Source of the DNA: an uncultured Eubacteriales bacterium
GTDB lineage: Bacteria > Bacillota > Clostridia > Oscillospirales > UBA644
Direction of reading: 5' to 3'
Assembly: GCA_934438175.1 (NCBI GenBank)
Contig: CAKSBH010000009.1
Coordinates: 16,888-80,887 of the forward strand
Length of the DNA stretch: 64,000 bases
Shown: piece after piece, positions 9,470 through 17,634 of the stretch
How the letters are laid out: each line of letters starts with the position of its first letter
How positions within the stretch are numbered: position 1 is the stretch's first letter
Position numbers and translations under genes: made by a program
The notes under the pieces: model-generated
The model's database searches: none
The model's input: the letters and a program-made list of their open reading frames with translations, nothing else
What the model was told of the DNA's origin: nothing

Positions 9470-9901
9470 TCAGTTGCCCATTTTCTCCAGAAGATCCGAA
9501 ATGCGATCGTCCGTAATCTCCTGATTGAACGCTTCCCACTTATCCGTATTCCAGATTTCCAAACGGTTCAGAACACCGACGACCGTAACATCCTTGCCGA
9601 TGTTGCTGATTGCGCGAAGGTTTGCGGGAACTATAATTCTGCCCTGTGCATCGATATCCGAAGCACCGGCATTTCCTCCGAAAAAGCGGGTAGCTTCCCG
9701 GGCAGTAAGAGGTGCCGCGTTTTCCAGCCCGGCAACAAACTCGTCCCACCCTTCACGGGAAAACAGGAAGATGCAACCTTCCAGACCGCGGGTCATGTAA
9801 ACGGAATCGCCGAGATCTTCACGCAGTTTGGCAGGAATGAACAATCTGCCCTTGGCATCAAAAGAATGCTGATAATTCCCGATCAGACCATGTCCGCTCA
9901 T
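9470..9901 (-). CDS. mraZ: MraZ, transcriptional regulator of the division/cell wall cluster
   Basis: 143-residue protein with the two AbrB-like MraZ repeats: IGNYQHSFDAKGRLFIPAKL at the N-terminus and SDIDAQGRIIVPANLR in the second half. MraZ proteins form ring-shaped oligomers that bind direct repeats in their own promoter. The frame stays open to 10078, but the ATG at 9901 has a GAAAGGAG ribosome site and matches the family start, and the upstream codons overlap a clear promoter. It is the first gene of the minus-strand dcw operon; candidate binding repeats lie just upstream. Confidence 0.95.
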   Translation of the reverse strand: MSGHGLIGNYQHSFDAKGRLFIPAKLREDLGDSVYMTRGLEGCIFLFSREGWDEFVAGLENAAPLTAREATRFFGGNAGASDIDAQGRIIVPANLRAISNIGKDVTVVGVLNRLEIWNTDKWEAFNQEITDDRISDLLEKMGN

Positions 9902-9941
9902 ACCGTTTACACTCCTTTCTCCCGTTTGTTCAGGGAATTTA

Positions 9942-9956
9942 ACCCACTTTCCACCA
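9942..9956 (-). promoter_or_regulatory. Candidate MraZ operator: two repeats 10 bp apart
   Basis: On the minus strand TGGTG and TGGGT are separated by 5 bp, giving a 10-bp period, downstream of the mraZ -10 box. Known MraZ sites are TGGGN repeats with 5-bp spacers. The first repeat here is imperfect, so this is an inference from position and pattern. Confidence 0.55.
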
Positions 9957-9979
9957 CTTTTATGGGCTTTCGCACCACC

Positions 9980-10008
9980 ATTATACACGATTGACTTTGA
10001 TTTTGCAA
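9980..10008 (-). promoter_or_regulatory. mraZ/dcw operon promoter
   Basis: On the minus strand, TTGCAA (10008-10003), a 17-bp spacer, then TATAAT (9985-9980), about 80 bp before the mraZ start. It is a near-consensus housekeeping promoter and appears to drive the whole leftward cluster. Confidence 0.8.
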
Positions 10009-10069
10009 GCCCTTTTTTTAAATTTTTCGTTTTTTTGCAAAAACTTTTTTTCCGCCGTTTGCGCTTTTC

Positions 10070-10098
10070 TTGACACATTTCGGTAAATGTGATATATT
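10070..10098 (+). promoter_or_regulatory. polA operon promoter
   Basis: TTGACA (10070-10075), 17-bp spacer, TATATT (10093-10098), 33 bp before the polA start codon. It diverges from the mraZ promoter, whose -35 box is about 60 bp away. Confidence 0.8.
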
Positions 10099-10131
10099 AT
10101 CAGATAAAGAAAAAAGAAAAAGGATACAGTC

Positions 10132-12624
10132 ATGACCTATCTTTTGATCGACGGCAACAGCATTCTGAACCGTGCATATTACGGCATCCGCCCCCTCACC
10201 ACAAAGGACGGACGAAATACCAATGCCGTGTACGGATTTCTCACCATTCTGGCAAAGCACATCAAAGAATATACCCCCTGCCGCATCTTTGCCGCCTTTG
10301 ACCGCAAAGAAAAAACTTCCCGACATGAACTGTACCCCGCATACAAAGCCGGCAGAAAACCGATGCCGCAGGAACTTGCCGAGCAATTTCCCGTTATCAA
10401 AGAGGTCCTTGGGGCTCTCGGCGTTTCCTGCATCGAAAAGCCCGGACTGGAGGCAGATGATCTTCTTGGTACACTCAGCCGCACGCTTCCCCAAAGCGAA
10501 GACAACTGCGTCATTCTGACCGGTGACCGGGATGCCTTCCAATTGGTCAGCCCGAAGGTTTCGGTTTGCCTCGCAACAACAAAAGGAGATTTTCTTTATA
10601 CAGAAGACCGCCTGAAGGAAGCTTACGGACTTGCCCCCACGCAGATGATCGATCTCAAGGCCATGATGGGAGACAACTCCGACAATATCCCGGGAATTCC
10701 CGGTGTGGGAGAAAAAACCGCCCTGACTTTGATGCACACATACGGCTCGTTGGAAGAATTGTATGCCCACACGGATGATCTGAAAGGTGCTCTGAGGCAA
10801 AAGGTTCTCGATGGAAAAGAAAGCGCCTTTTTAAGCCGGAAACTCGGCACCATCGTAACCGATGCCGACCTTTCCGCCGAGGTTTCCGTCCCAGCTGTCC
10901 GGAACAACGAAAAACTCTCTGCCCTTTTCCGTGACCTGGAGATGACATCCCTGTTTTCCCGTTTTTCCGTCGAGGAAGAATCTGTGAAAAAAGAGCCCGT
11001 CGAAGAATCCGTCGGTCTCCGGGAATCGGATGTTTTGCCGCAGGGAAACTTTCTGTCGGTTCTTCTGAAGGATCAGACTCTCTATGTTTACGGAAAAGAA
11101 AAAATAATTTTTTCCGTTCCGCTTACGGACCCGGTTCTGCATGAGCTTTCTCACCGAAAACTCATTGTTCACGATGCAAAGCCGCTTCTTCGCCGTTTTC
11201 TCGCAAAAAATCTTCCCTATACACTGGCATTTGACACCATGCTTGCCGCCTATCTTCTCAATGCGTCCCGCTCCGGCTATCCGCTTCCGGAACTGATTGC
11301 GGAATATACCGGCCATTCTCTTCCGGATGCCGTCGGCTGTGTGCCGTATCTGAGCATTCTTGCAGAAAAACTGGAACAGTTGCTGGAGGAAAAAGGGCAG
11401 AAGTTTCTTTACGAAACCATTGAACTTCCGCTCTGTTCCGTTCTGGCGGACATGGAAGTAAAAGGATTTCCGGCAGACCGGACCTTTCTTTCGGAGTTCG
11501 GAAAGGTCTTGGATGCGGATATTGCCAACTATGCCGAAGCCATCCACCTGGCAACCGGTCACGATTTCAACATCAACTCCACAAAACAACTGGGCGTTGT
11601 TCTGTTTGAAGAGCAGGGATTTCCGGTTATCCGAAAAACAAAAACCGGATATTCCACCGACAACGATGTTTTGGAAGAATTGTTGAAGCGTACGGAAAAT
11701 CCGCTGATCCAAAACATCATGGATTACCGCAAACTGGTCAAACTCAAAAGCACCTATGTAGACGGCATGACCGGGAAAATCGATGCGGAAGGACGAATCC
11801 ATACCGTCTTTACCCAGACCGTTACCCAGACCGGACGAATCAGCAGCACCGAACCGAATCTTCAGAACATTCCCATCCGTACCGCGCTCGGCAGAGAACT
11901 GCGCCGCGCGTTCCGTGCCCGTGACGGCTATGTTCTGATCGATGCCGACTATTCGCAGATCGAGCTTCGTGTTCTGGCAGATATTGCCGGAGATGAAAAT
12001 ATGGCACGGGCTTTCCGTGAAAACCTTGACATTCACACCATCACCGCTTCCCAGGTCTTCGGACTTCCGGAAGAGATGATTACACCGGAGCTCCGGCGCA
12101 GAGCAAAAGCCGTCAACTTCGGCATTGTTTACGGAATCGGCGAATACTCGCTTTCCCGCGACATCGGCGTTTCCGTTAAGGAAGCGAAACGGTATATTGA
12201 AAACTACCTCCGAACGTACAGCGGTGTACGGAACTATATGCACCGCATCGTCGAACAGGCGCGGGAATCCGGTTATGTGGAAACCAAGTTCGGTCGACGG
12301 CGCTATGTGCCGGACATTCATGCCAAGAACCACCAGTTACGCGCTTTTGCCGAACGTGTGTGCATGAACACTCCCATTCAGGGAACGGCGGCAGACATCA
12401 TCAAGCTTGCCATGGTCCACGTACACCGGCGACTGAAAAATTCCGGTATGGATGCACGTCTGATTCTGCAGGTGCATGATGAACTGATTCTGGAAGCATC
12501 AGAAGACCAAAAGGAGGAACTCGGCGCCGTGCTGAAGGAAGAAATGGAAAACGCCGTACGGCTTTCCGTTCCGCTGATTGCCGAAGTCGGATTCGGAAAG
12601 ACCTGGTACGATGCAAAGGAATAA
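10132..12624 (+). CDS. polA: DNA polymerase I
   Basis: 830 residues. Residues ~1-290 form the 5'-3' exonuclease domain (LLIDGNSILNRAYYG, GLEADDLLGT, GDNSDNIPGIPGVGEKTA). A middle domain (~300-450) resembles the 3'-5' exonuclease, but the usual catalytic DxE of its first motif is not visible, so proofreading is probably lost, as in other Gram-positive Pol I proteins. The C-terminal polymerase has motif A (LIDADYSQIELR), motif B (RRAKAVNFGIVYGIG) and motif C (LQVHDELILE). It fills gaps in repair and removes Okazaki RNA primers. It is the first gene of an operon with the fusion gene and tsaD. Confidence 0.97.
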   Translation: MTYLLIDGNSILNRAYYGIRPLTTKDGRNTNAVYGFLTILAKHIKEYTPCRIFAAFDRKEKTSRHELYPAYKAGRKPMPQELAEQFPVIKEVLGALGVSCIEKPGLEADDLLGTLSRTLPQSEDNCVILTGDRDAFQLVSPKVSVCLATTKGDFLYTEDRLKEAYGLAPTQMIDLKAMMGDNSDNIPGIPGVGEKTALTLMHTYGSLEELYAHTDDLKGALRQKVLDGKESAFLSRKLGTIVTDADLSAEVSVPAVRNNEKLSALFRDLEMTSLFSRFSVEEESVKKEPVEESVGLRESDVLPQGNFLSVLLKDQTLYVYGKEKIIFSVPLTDPVLHELSHRKLIVHDAKPLLRRFLAKNLPYTLAFDTMLAAYLLNASRSGYPLPELIAEYTGHSLPDAVGCVPYLSILAEKLEQLLEEKGQKFLYETIELPLCSVLADMEVKGFPADRTFLSEFGKVLDADIANYAEAIHLATGHDFNINSTKQLGVVLFEEQGFPVIRKTKTGYSTDNDVLEELLKRTENPLIQNIMDYRKLVKLKSTYVDGMTGKIDAEGRIHTVFTQTVTQTGRISSTEPNLQNIPIRTALGRELRRAFRARDGYVLIDADYSQIELRVLADIAGDENMARAFRENLDIHTITASQVFGLPEEMITPELRRRAKAVNFGIVYGIGEYSLSRDIGVSVKEAKRYIENYLRTYSGVRNYMHRIVEQARESGYVETKFGRRRYVPDIHAKNHQLRAFAERVCMNTPIQGTAADIIKLAMVHVHRRLKNSGMDARLILQVHDELILEASEDQKEELGAVLKEEMENAVRLSVPLIAEVGFGKTWYDAKE

Positions 12625-12628
12625 AACA

Positions 12629-13465
12629 ATGAACATTCTGTTTGTTTGTATGGGAAACACCTGCCGGAGCCCCATGGCGGAAGGGATTCTCAATGCGGAA
12701 AAACGTCCCGGAATCCGGGCATTCAGCGCCGGACTTTCGGCATACCCGGGAGACCCGGTCAGTGAAAATGCGGTGCGGGCACTGCGCGGCATGGATATTG
12801 ACATTCACACGCATACGGCGCAGCCGCTTACAAGAGAATTGCTGAGCCGCATGGATCTCATCATTCCCCTCACGCCCTCTTATGCAGAGATTCTTAAGAC
12901 CGCCGGGCCGGAGATTTCCCGGAAAATCCGGGGCTGTCTGGATATTCCCGATCCGTACGGCGGCAGTCCCGATGTTTACCTTCTTTGCGCCCGGCAGATT
13001 GCAGAGCAGCTTGACACGCGTTTCCCGGATCTCCGCATCAATGCCGACAACGATCTTTCTGCCATCGCACAGAATGAAGCCGCGGTTTTTCCGGACGGAC
13101 TTTCGCTTCCGGCACTGCAGACCATGGCATCGGACCCCCGCTACCGGATCTTCGGGCTTTACCGCGAAGGGCAGCTTGTTTCGTATCTGGCAGGCGCATC
13201 GTCCTGCGGCGAGGTGCAGATCCTTACAGTCAGTTCCCTGAAGAGGAACAGGGGCTATGCCAAAACATTGCTTACACTTGCCCAGGAGGAATGGAAAAAA
13301 GAAAACATTTCCCGTTTGTTTCTGGAAGTGCGGCAGTCCAACGAAGCTGCAATCCATGTCTACCGAAGCTGCGGTTTTGAGACCGACGGCGTACGAAAAC
13401 AATTATACCAGGACCCCGTCGAGGACGGAATCATTCTGCACAAGGATCTGACAACATCATGCTGA
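12629..13465 (+). CDS. Fusion protein: YwlE-type low-molecular-weight phosphatase + RimI-like GNAT acetyltransferase
   Basis: 278 residues in two parts. Residues 1-130 are a low-molecular-weight phosphatase: P-loop C7-M-G-N-T-C-R13 followed by SPMAEG, and the acid loop IPDPYGGS with Asp108. Thr at position 11, instead of the Ile or Leu common in tyrosine phosphatases, is the residue linked to phospho-arginine specificity in Bacillus YwlE. Residues ~140-274 are a GNAT domain: acetyl-CoA loop RNRGYA at 206-211, then LEVRQSNEAAIHVYRSCGF, the RimI signature. RimI acetylates ribosomal protein S18 and is often encoded beside tsaD, as here (7-bp overlap). The ATG at 12629 lies 4 bp after the polA stop. 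I see no frameshift between the halves; the joined arrangement is unusual. Confidence 0.85.
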   Translation: MNILFVCMGNTCRSPMAEGILNAEKRPGIRAFSAGLSAYPGDPVSENAVRALRGMDIDIHTHTAQPLTRELLSRMDLIIPLTPSYAEILKTAGPEISRKIRGCLDIPDPYGGSPDVYLLCARQIAEQLDTRFPDLRINADNDLSAIAQNEAAVFPDGLSLPALQTMASDPRYRIFGLYREGQLVSYLAGASSCGEVQILTVSSLKRNRGYAKTLLTLAQEEWKKENISRLFLEVRQSNEAAIHVYRSCGFETDGVRKQLYQDPVEDGIILHKDLTTSC

Positions 13466-14469
13466 TACTCGGAATTGAAAGCTCCTGCGACGAAACGGCA
13501 GCCGCCGTCGTCCGGGACGGCAGAGAAGTTCTTTCCAATGAAATTTTATCGCAGATCGACACCCATGCTTTGTACGGAGGAGTCGTGCCGGAAATCGCGT
13601 CCCGTGCGCACGTGGAAGCAATTTCCGGACTTGTCCGCAAAGCCATAGAGCCGGTCGGAGGACTGGATGCCGTGGATGCGATTGCCGTTACCAACGCGCC
13701 GGGGCTGATCGGTGCGCTGCTGGTCGGTGTCAATTTTGCAAAGGGACTTGCCTTCGCAGCCGGAAAACCGTTGATCCCGGTCCATCATATTCGCGGACAC
13801 GTTGCCGCAAACTATCTCACTTTTCCGGAACTGACACCACCCTTTACGGCGCTGATCGCCTCCGGCGGACACAGTCACATCGTCGCCTTACAGGATTATA
13901 CGGACTATCGGATTCTCGGTCGCACACGGGACGATGCCGCGGGCGAAAGCTTTGACAAGGTTGCCCGTGTTCTCGGTCTGCCCTACCCCGGCGGCCCGAA
14001 AGTGGAAAAAGCGGCACGGGAAGGAAACCCGCACGCCATCGTATTTCCCCGGGTACGGTTTGAAGACAATCCCTTTGACTTCAGTTTCAGCGGTACCAAA
14101 ACCGCCGTCATCAACTACGTTCACAATCTGGAACAAAAAAAAGAGCCGCTCAACGTTCCCGACATTGCCGCATCCTTTACGGAAGCCGTGTGCGAAGTTC
14201 TGACCGATCATGCCGTTCGTGCGGCGATTGCGCAGAATTCCAATCGTCTGGTTCTTGCCGGCGGCGTTGCCGCCAACGCGTTTCTGCGCGAAAAGCTGAC
14301 CGATGCCTGCCGCAAAAACGGACTGAAATTTTTCATGCCCCTTCGCTCCTACTGCGGCGACAACGCCGCCATGATCGCATCCCAGGGCTATTACGAATAT
14401 CTTGCCGGAAACCTGGCGGATGAAACGCTCAACGGCTATGCGAACCAATCCATCGAAACACTCCGTTGA
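13459..14469 (+). CDS. tsaD: TsaD, tRNA N6-threonylcarbamoyladenosine transferase subunit
   Basis: 336 residues, standard length. It starts MLILGIESSCDETAAA, has the metal-binding HHIRGH (His110 and His114), SGGHSH and the ATP-binding segment LAGGVAANAFLR. With TsaB and TsaE it transfers threonylcarbamoyl to A37 of ANN-decoding tRNAs; neither partner gene is in this window. The start codon overlaps the end of the phosphatase-RimI fusion gene, so the two are translationally coupled. A strong hairpin follows directly. Confidence 0.97.
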   Translation: MLILGIESSCDETAAAVVRDGREVLSNEILSQIDTHALYGGVVPEIASRAHVEAISGLVRKAIEPVGGLDAVDAIAVTNAPGLIGALLVGVNFAKGLAFAAGKPLIPVHHIRGHVAANYLTFPELTPPFTALIASGGHSHIVALQDYTDYRILGRTRDDAAGESFDKVARVLGLPYPGGPKVEKAAREGNPHAIVFPRVRFEDNPFDFSFSGTKTAVINYVHNLEQKKEPLNVPDIAASFTEAVCEVLTDHAVRAAIAQNSNRLVLAGGVAANAFLREKLTDACRKNGLKFFMPLRSYCGDNAAMIASQGYYEYLAGNLADETLNGYANQSIETLR

Positions 14470-14477
14470 TTCCGAAA

Positions 14478-14523
14478 AAACAGACCGGGACAGACACAAA
14501 ATGTCTGTCCCGGTCTGTTTTTT
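14478..14523. terminator. Bidirectional rho-independent terminator after tsaD
   Basis: A perfect 19-bp stem (14478-14496 with 14502-14520) closes a 5-nt loop. A T tract follows on the plus strand, and the A run on the left gives a T tract on the minus strand. It serves tsaD and the small gene converging from the right. Confidence 0.93.
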
Positions 14524-14546
14524 CACAAAAGCGGCGTATGTTTTTT

Positions 14547-14642
14547 TCAGTTGCAGCAGCAGTTGCTGTCCTTCTGGTTTGCGCAACAATACACGATAAG
14601 AGCCGCAATAATCAGCGTCCAGAAATAATAATTATTCAGCAT
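14547..14642 (-). CDS. Small 31-residue peptide with hydrophobic core and Cys-rich tail
   Basis: A short gene with a strong AGGAGG ribosome site a few bases before the ATG at 14642. The peptide begins MLNNYYFWTLIIAALIVY and continues CCANQKDSNCCCN: one hydrophobic stretch long enough to sit in a membrane, then a tail with three adjacent cysteines and two more just after the span. It ends about 24 bp from a strong bidirectional terminator, which supports a real transcript. I do not recognise a family. Short hydrophobic Cys-rich peptides of this form are common in spore formers, but a spore role is only a guess. Confidence 0.6.
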   Translation of the reverse strand: MLNNYYFWTLIIAALIVYCCANQKDSNCCCN

Positions 14643-14848
14643 AAAAATCTCCCTCCTAAACATCAGCCGAACGGAACTCCGGTCGGCCTTCCATTGTCAT
14701 CTTATGCAATCCCGGAGATTGTGTGCATCTTTCCCCGCTCTGAATACTCTGTAACAGAGACGTTTTTTCTCTTCCGGATTGATTAAACCGGAAAAGAAAC
14801 AGGAAGACTAAAACTACAAACATCAAAGTAACGGAGCGTGAAAACGGC

Positions 14849-15202
14849 ATGAATCAAATAAAAAGAGGAGATATCTATTATGCGGATCTGAGCCCGGTCG
14901 TCGGCTCGGAGCAGGGCGGAATCCGTCCGGTTCTGATTATACAGAACGACATCGGCAACCGCCATAGTCCCACCGTAATCGCGGCGGCAATCACCAGTCA
15001 GTTAAACAAAACACGACTTCCCACACACATCGAAGTCAACGCCTCCGATTATGGGCTGACCAAAAATTCCATCGTTTTGCTTGAACAGGTGCGGACGCTG
15101 GATAAACGTCGGCTAAAAGAAAAGATGGGGCATCTGGATACCGGCTCCATGAACCGCGTCAACCAGGCGCTCAGCGTCAGCTTCGGATTGGAAGAAAAGT
15201 AA
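14849..15202 (+). CDS. mazF: MazF/PemK-family endoribonuclease toxin (NdoA type), no antitoxin gene beside it
   Basis: 117 residues, the length of Bacillus NdoA. It starts MNQIKRGDIYYADLSPVVGSEQGG, with RPVLIIQND and TVIAAAITSQ, then QVRTLDKRRL near the middle and SMNRVNQALSVSFGL at the end, all typical of the family, which cleaves mRNA at short motifs. No MazE-like gene lies upstream: the 206 bp before it hold only the start region of the minus-strand peptide gene. The ribosome site GGAG is about 12 nt from the ATG. It is either controlled from elsewhere or coupled to an antitoxin too short or diverged for me to see. Confidence 0.92.
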   Translation: MNQIKRGDIYYADLSPVVGSEQGGIRPVLIIQNDIGNRHSPTVIAAAITSQLNKTRLPTHIEVNASDYGLTKNSIVLLEQVRTLDKRRLKEKMGHLDTGSMNRVNQALSVSFGLEEK

Positions 15203-15282
15203 AATTCTTATGGATTTGTCACGATTTTGCCTAAACTGCATTATATAATATTTTTATAATCCGTGAAAGGAATCCGTGACGA

Positions 15283-16581
15283 ATGAAAAAATGGCTTCTG
15301 TTCTCGCTGACGACCGCCTGCCTTCTCCTGCTGTTTTGTCTGGCGGCACAGGCAGAGTCTTTTTCATATCTTGCGCCCAAACGATCCAATCCGCCCATCA
15401 TTGACGGCAACGGAAACGATCATGCGTGGCAGGATGCGCTGACCATCCGGCTCTCCGGCAAAGACAACAAAACAACCGGTTGGATTCTCAATCCGGATCT
15501 TAATTCCGCGGAAGCGACCGTCAGTGTTGTATGGTCAGAGACCGAAGGAAAAGAAGGAATCTATTTCAAATGGGATGTTGACGATCCCACGCAAAGTTGC
15601 CCGGTTCTCCGCAACACGTCGCTTCTGAACGGGCAAGACTGCGTCCAGCTTCTGATTGATCCGATGTATAAACGTCTCAACTTCAAAAACGACTGCGCAC
15701 TGTGCTACACCTTTGCCCCCTACACGGCAACCGTTCCGGATTTTCCGTTGGCAAACGGGGACGCCTGTTGGTGGGAGCATTGGTACCGGAACGCCGGCAT
15801 GCTGAAAGCAATCGGAATCAAATTGGCATCTTCTCTGAAATATCAGGGCGGCAACACGGTCTGCGGCTATGTTCTGGAACTGTTTCTTCCATTCTCGGCT
15901 CTGGAAATCAACGGGCAAAAAATCAAAACGATAACCGAATATAAAACCTGTATCGGAATCGGATTCGTTCTCATTGATTATTCCTTCAACGAAACCCGCT
16001 ACAACCAGAAAGAATATAAATCCATGCGGGAACTGGAAAACATCCTCATGAATTTCGGGACCTCGCAAAACAGTCTTTACAACCCGTCCCTGTATACCAC
16101 CTTATACTTTGGGGATGAGCAGAGTCCCGGCATGATCTTCGCTGACAAGACCAAGCAGGAGGTTCCGAGCATCGGTCCGGAAGACACCAATCGCCAATGG
16201 CTGGAGCATGTCATCAACAGCGTGGCGAATCTGAAACAACAAAATTTCACGCAGGAATCCTGGGCAACCATGATGAACGCATACACCGCGGCAATTCTTG
16301 TGGATTACAACACCAACGCAACGCAGGATCAGCTGGACATGGCGGCAAGTGAATTGTCGGCATCGCTGCTGGAGCTGCAACGGCTGGACTCTGCAGCGGA
16401 ACCAACGGTCTTTTCGCCCGGACAGCCGCTCCGGTTTTACACCATTGTCATCGGAGGAACCATTGCCGTCGGTCTGGCGGGCTCCGCGTTCCTCACATTC
16501 CTGGTTGTGAAAGGGAAAAGGAAAGAACGTGCCATGCAGGACGATATATCCTCCGCATCCAACGATTCTCATCCAGTATAA
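15283..16581 (+). CDS. Secreted membrane-anchored protein with a CBM9-like domain
   Basis: 432 residues. A signal peptide (MKKWLLFSLTTACLLLLFCLAAQA) is followed by a domain opening PPIIDGNGNDHAWQDA, the typical start of carbohydrate-binding module family 9-like (DOMON-related) domains, extending to about residue 280. Residues ~300-365 look like a short helical repeat region (LEHVINSVANLKQQNF and ATQDQLDMAASELSASLLEL). A C-terminal membrane span (FYTIVIGGTIAVGLAGSAFLTFLVV) and a basic tail would anchor it with the binding domain outside. The substrate is unknown. An AT-rich stretch with two TATAAT-like hexamers at 15244-15260 lies upstream, without a convincing -35. Confidence 0.75.
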   Translation: MKKWLLFSLTTACLLLLFCLAAQAESFSYLAPKRSNPPIIDGNGNDHAWQDALTIRLSGKDNKTTGWILNPDLNSAEATVSVVWSETEGKEGIYFKWDVDDPTQSCPVLRNTSLLNGQDCVQLLIDPMYKRLNFKNDCALCYTFAPYTATVPDFPLANGDACWWEHWYRNAGMLKAIGIKLASSLKYQGGNTVCGYVLELFLPFSALEINGQKIKTITEYKTCIGIGFVLIDYSFNETRYNQKEYKSMRELENILMNFGTSQNSLYNPSLYTTLYFGDEQSPGMIFADKTKQEVPSIGPEDTNRQWLEHVINSVANLKQQNFTQESWATMMNAYTAAILVDYNTNATQDQLDMAASELSASLLELQRLDSAAEPTVFSPGQPLRFYTIVIGGTIAVGLAGSAFLTFLVVKGKRKERAMQDDISSASNDSHPV

Positions 16582-16582
16582 A

Positions 16583-16615
16583 AAAGGATCCCGACAATTC
16601 CGGTCGGGATCCTTT
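16583..16615. terminator. Terminator between the CBM9-like gene and degV
   Basis: A 13-bp stem (16583-16595 with 16603-16615) with a 7-nt loop. The run of six A on the left becomes a T tract for the minus-strand degV gene; the plus-strand tail is weaker. Confidence 0.85.
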
Positions 16616-16631
16616 GATTTCCAAACGAAGT

Positions 16632-17483
16632 TTATTTCTCCCGGATGAAGAGAACGCCGAGCGTATCGGGACCGCAATGCGAAGAAACCGTGCTTCCGGC
16701 ACGTGTTTCCAGAATTTCGGCAAACAGACCGGCTTTTTTCACTTCCTGCCATGCGATCTCCACCAACTCCGGATGGACGCAGGTATGTGTAATGAATACC
16801 CGATCCTTTTTTATGGAAACGCCGGGCTGATTCAGCCGGTCATCCACATAAGTACGGATGACGTCCTGCATTTTTCCCCGGTATTTCTTACCCACGCACA
16901 TGGCTCCGTCACGGACCTCGATGCAGGGCTTGATTTTCAGAAGATTCGCCCCGAAAGCAGCCGTACCGGAGCAGCGTCCGCCTTTGTACAGATACGGAAT
17001 CGCGTCAATGACAAAACTGGCATCCACCAGAGGAACAATCTCCTTCAGGCGCCCGGCAATTTCCTCGGCACCAAGCCCCTCCTCTGCCATAAGCGCCGCT
17101 TCCACAACCAGATGACCGGAACCGGTGGAAAGGTTGTACGAATCCACGACAAAGGCATTTCCGCTTTCCTCCGCAGCCAGGCACGCGTTCTGATAGCAGC
17201 AGGAAAATTTGGAACTGATGCAGATATGAACGACCTCTTTGCCCTCCTCTTTCATCTTATTGAAAAAATCCAGATAAGAAGCAATGGTGACCGCCGAGGT
17301 TTTGGGCAGAGTCCCGGTCCGGTCCACAAAAGCAAACAAATCTTCCGGCTTGACATCCACCCCGTCGGTACGCACCTCTTCACCGAGAATGACGGACAAC
17401 GGTAAAATGGTGATATGATACTTCTCAATCAGTGCCGGGGACAGATCGCAGGTACTGTCTGCCGAAATCACAACCTGTTTCAT
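16632..17483 (-). CDS. DegV family fatty acid-binding protein
   Basis: 283 residues starting MKQVVISADSTCDLSPALIEKY, with the DegV pattern of a phosphate-loop-like ADSTCDL motif, TSAVTIASYLDFF, and VVDSYNLSTGSGHLV in the middle. Members such as FakB bind a fatty acid and present it to the kinase FakA for phospholipid synthesis; the kinase is not in this window. The frame extends to 17612, but the ATG at 17483 has an AGGAGG ribosome site and follows a plausible promoter, so the shorter start is used. It is a single-gene unit. Confidence 0.93.
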   Translation of the reverse strand: MKQVVISADSTCDLSPALIEKYHITILPLSVILGEEVRTDGVDVKPEDLFAFVDRTGTLPKTSAVTIASYLDFFNKMKEEGKEVVHICISSKFSCCYQNACLAAEESGNAFVVDSYNLSTGSGHLVVEAALMAEEGLGAEEIAGRLKEIVPLVDASFVIDAIPYLYKGGRCSGTAAFGANLLKIKPCIEVRDGAMCVGKKYRGKMQDVIRTYVDDRLNQPGVSIKKDRVFITHTCVHPELVEIAWQEVKKAGLFAEILETRAGSTVSSHCGPDTLGVLFIREK

Positions 17484-17511
17484 AAAAGTCCTCCTGAAAA
17501 AATGTGTTATT

Positions 17512-17540
17512 ATTTTACCACATTCCGAAGAAAAAGTCCA
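17512..17540 (-). promoter_or_regulatory. Probable degV promoter
   Basis: Minus strand: TGGACT, 17-bp spacer, TAAAAT, about 30 bp before the degV ATG. The -10 box is good and the -35 box weak. Confidence 0.5.
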
Positions 17541-17568
17541 TATCCTTTTGAAAAAAACAGCAATCTGC

Positions 17569-17597
17569 TTGACGAAAACCAAGATTTCATGTAATAT
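17569..17597 (+). promoter_or_regulatory. Promoter of the PLP-enzyme/ATP-grasp gene pair
   Basis: TTGACG, 17-bp spacer, TAATAT, 37 bp before the ATG at 17635. Confidence 0.75.
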
Positions 17598-17634
17598 AGA
17601 GAGAGAACTCAACAGAAAATCAGGTGATTTACTT

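Noticed and set aside
10831..12333. A 500-codon minus-strand frame opposite polA
   Set aside because: Antisense shadow; polA motifs on the plus strand explain the codon pattern.
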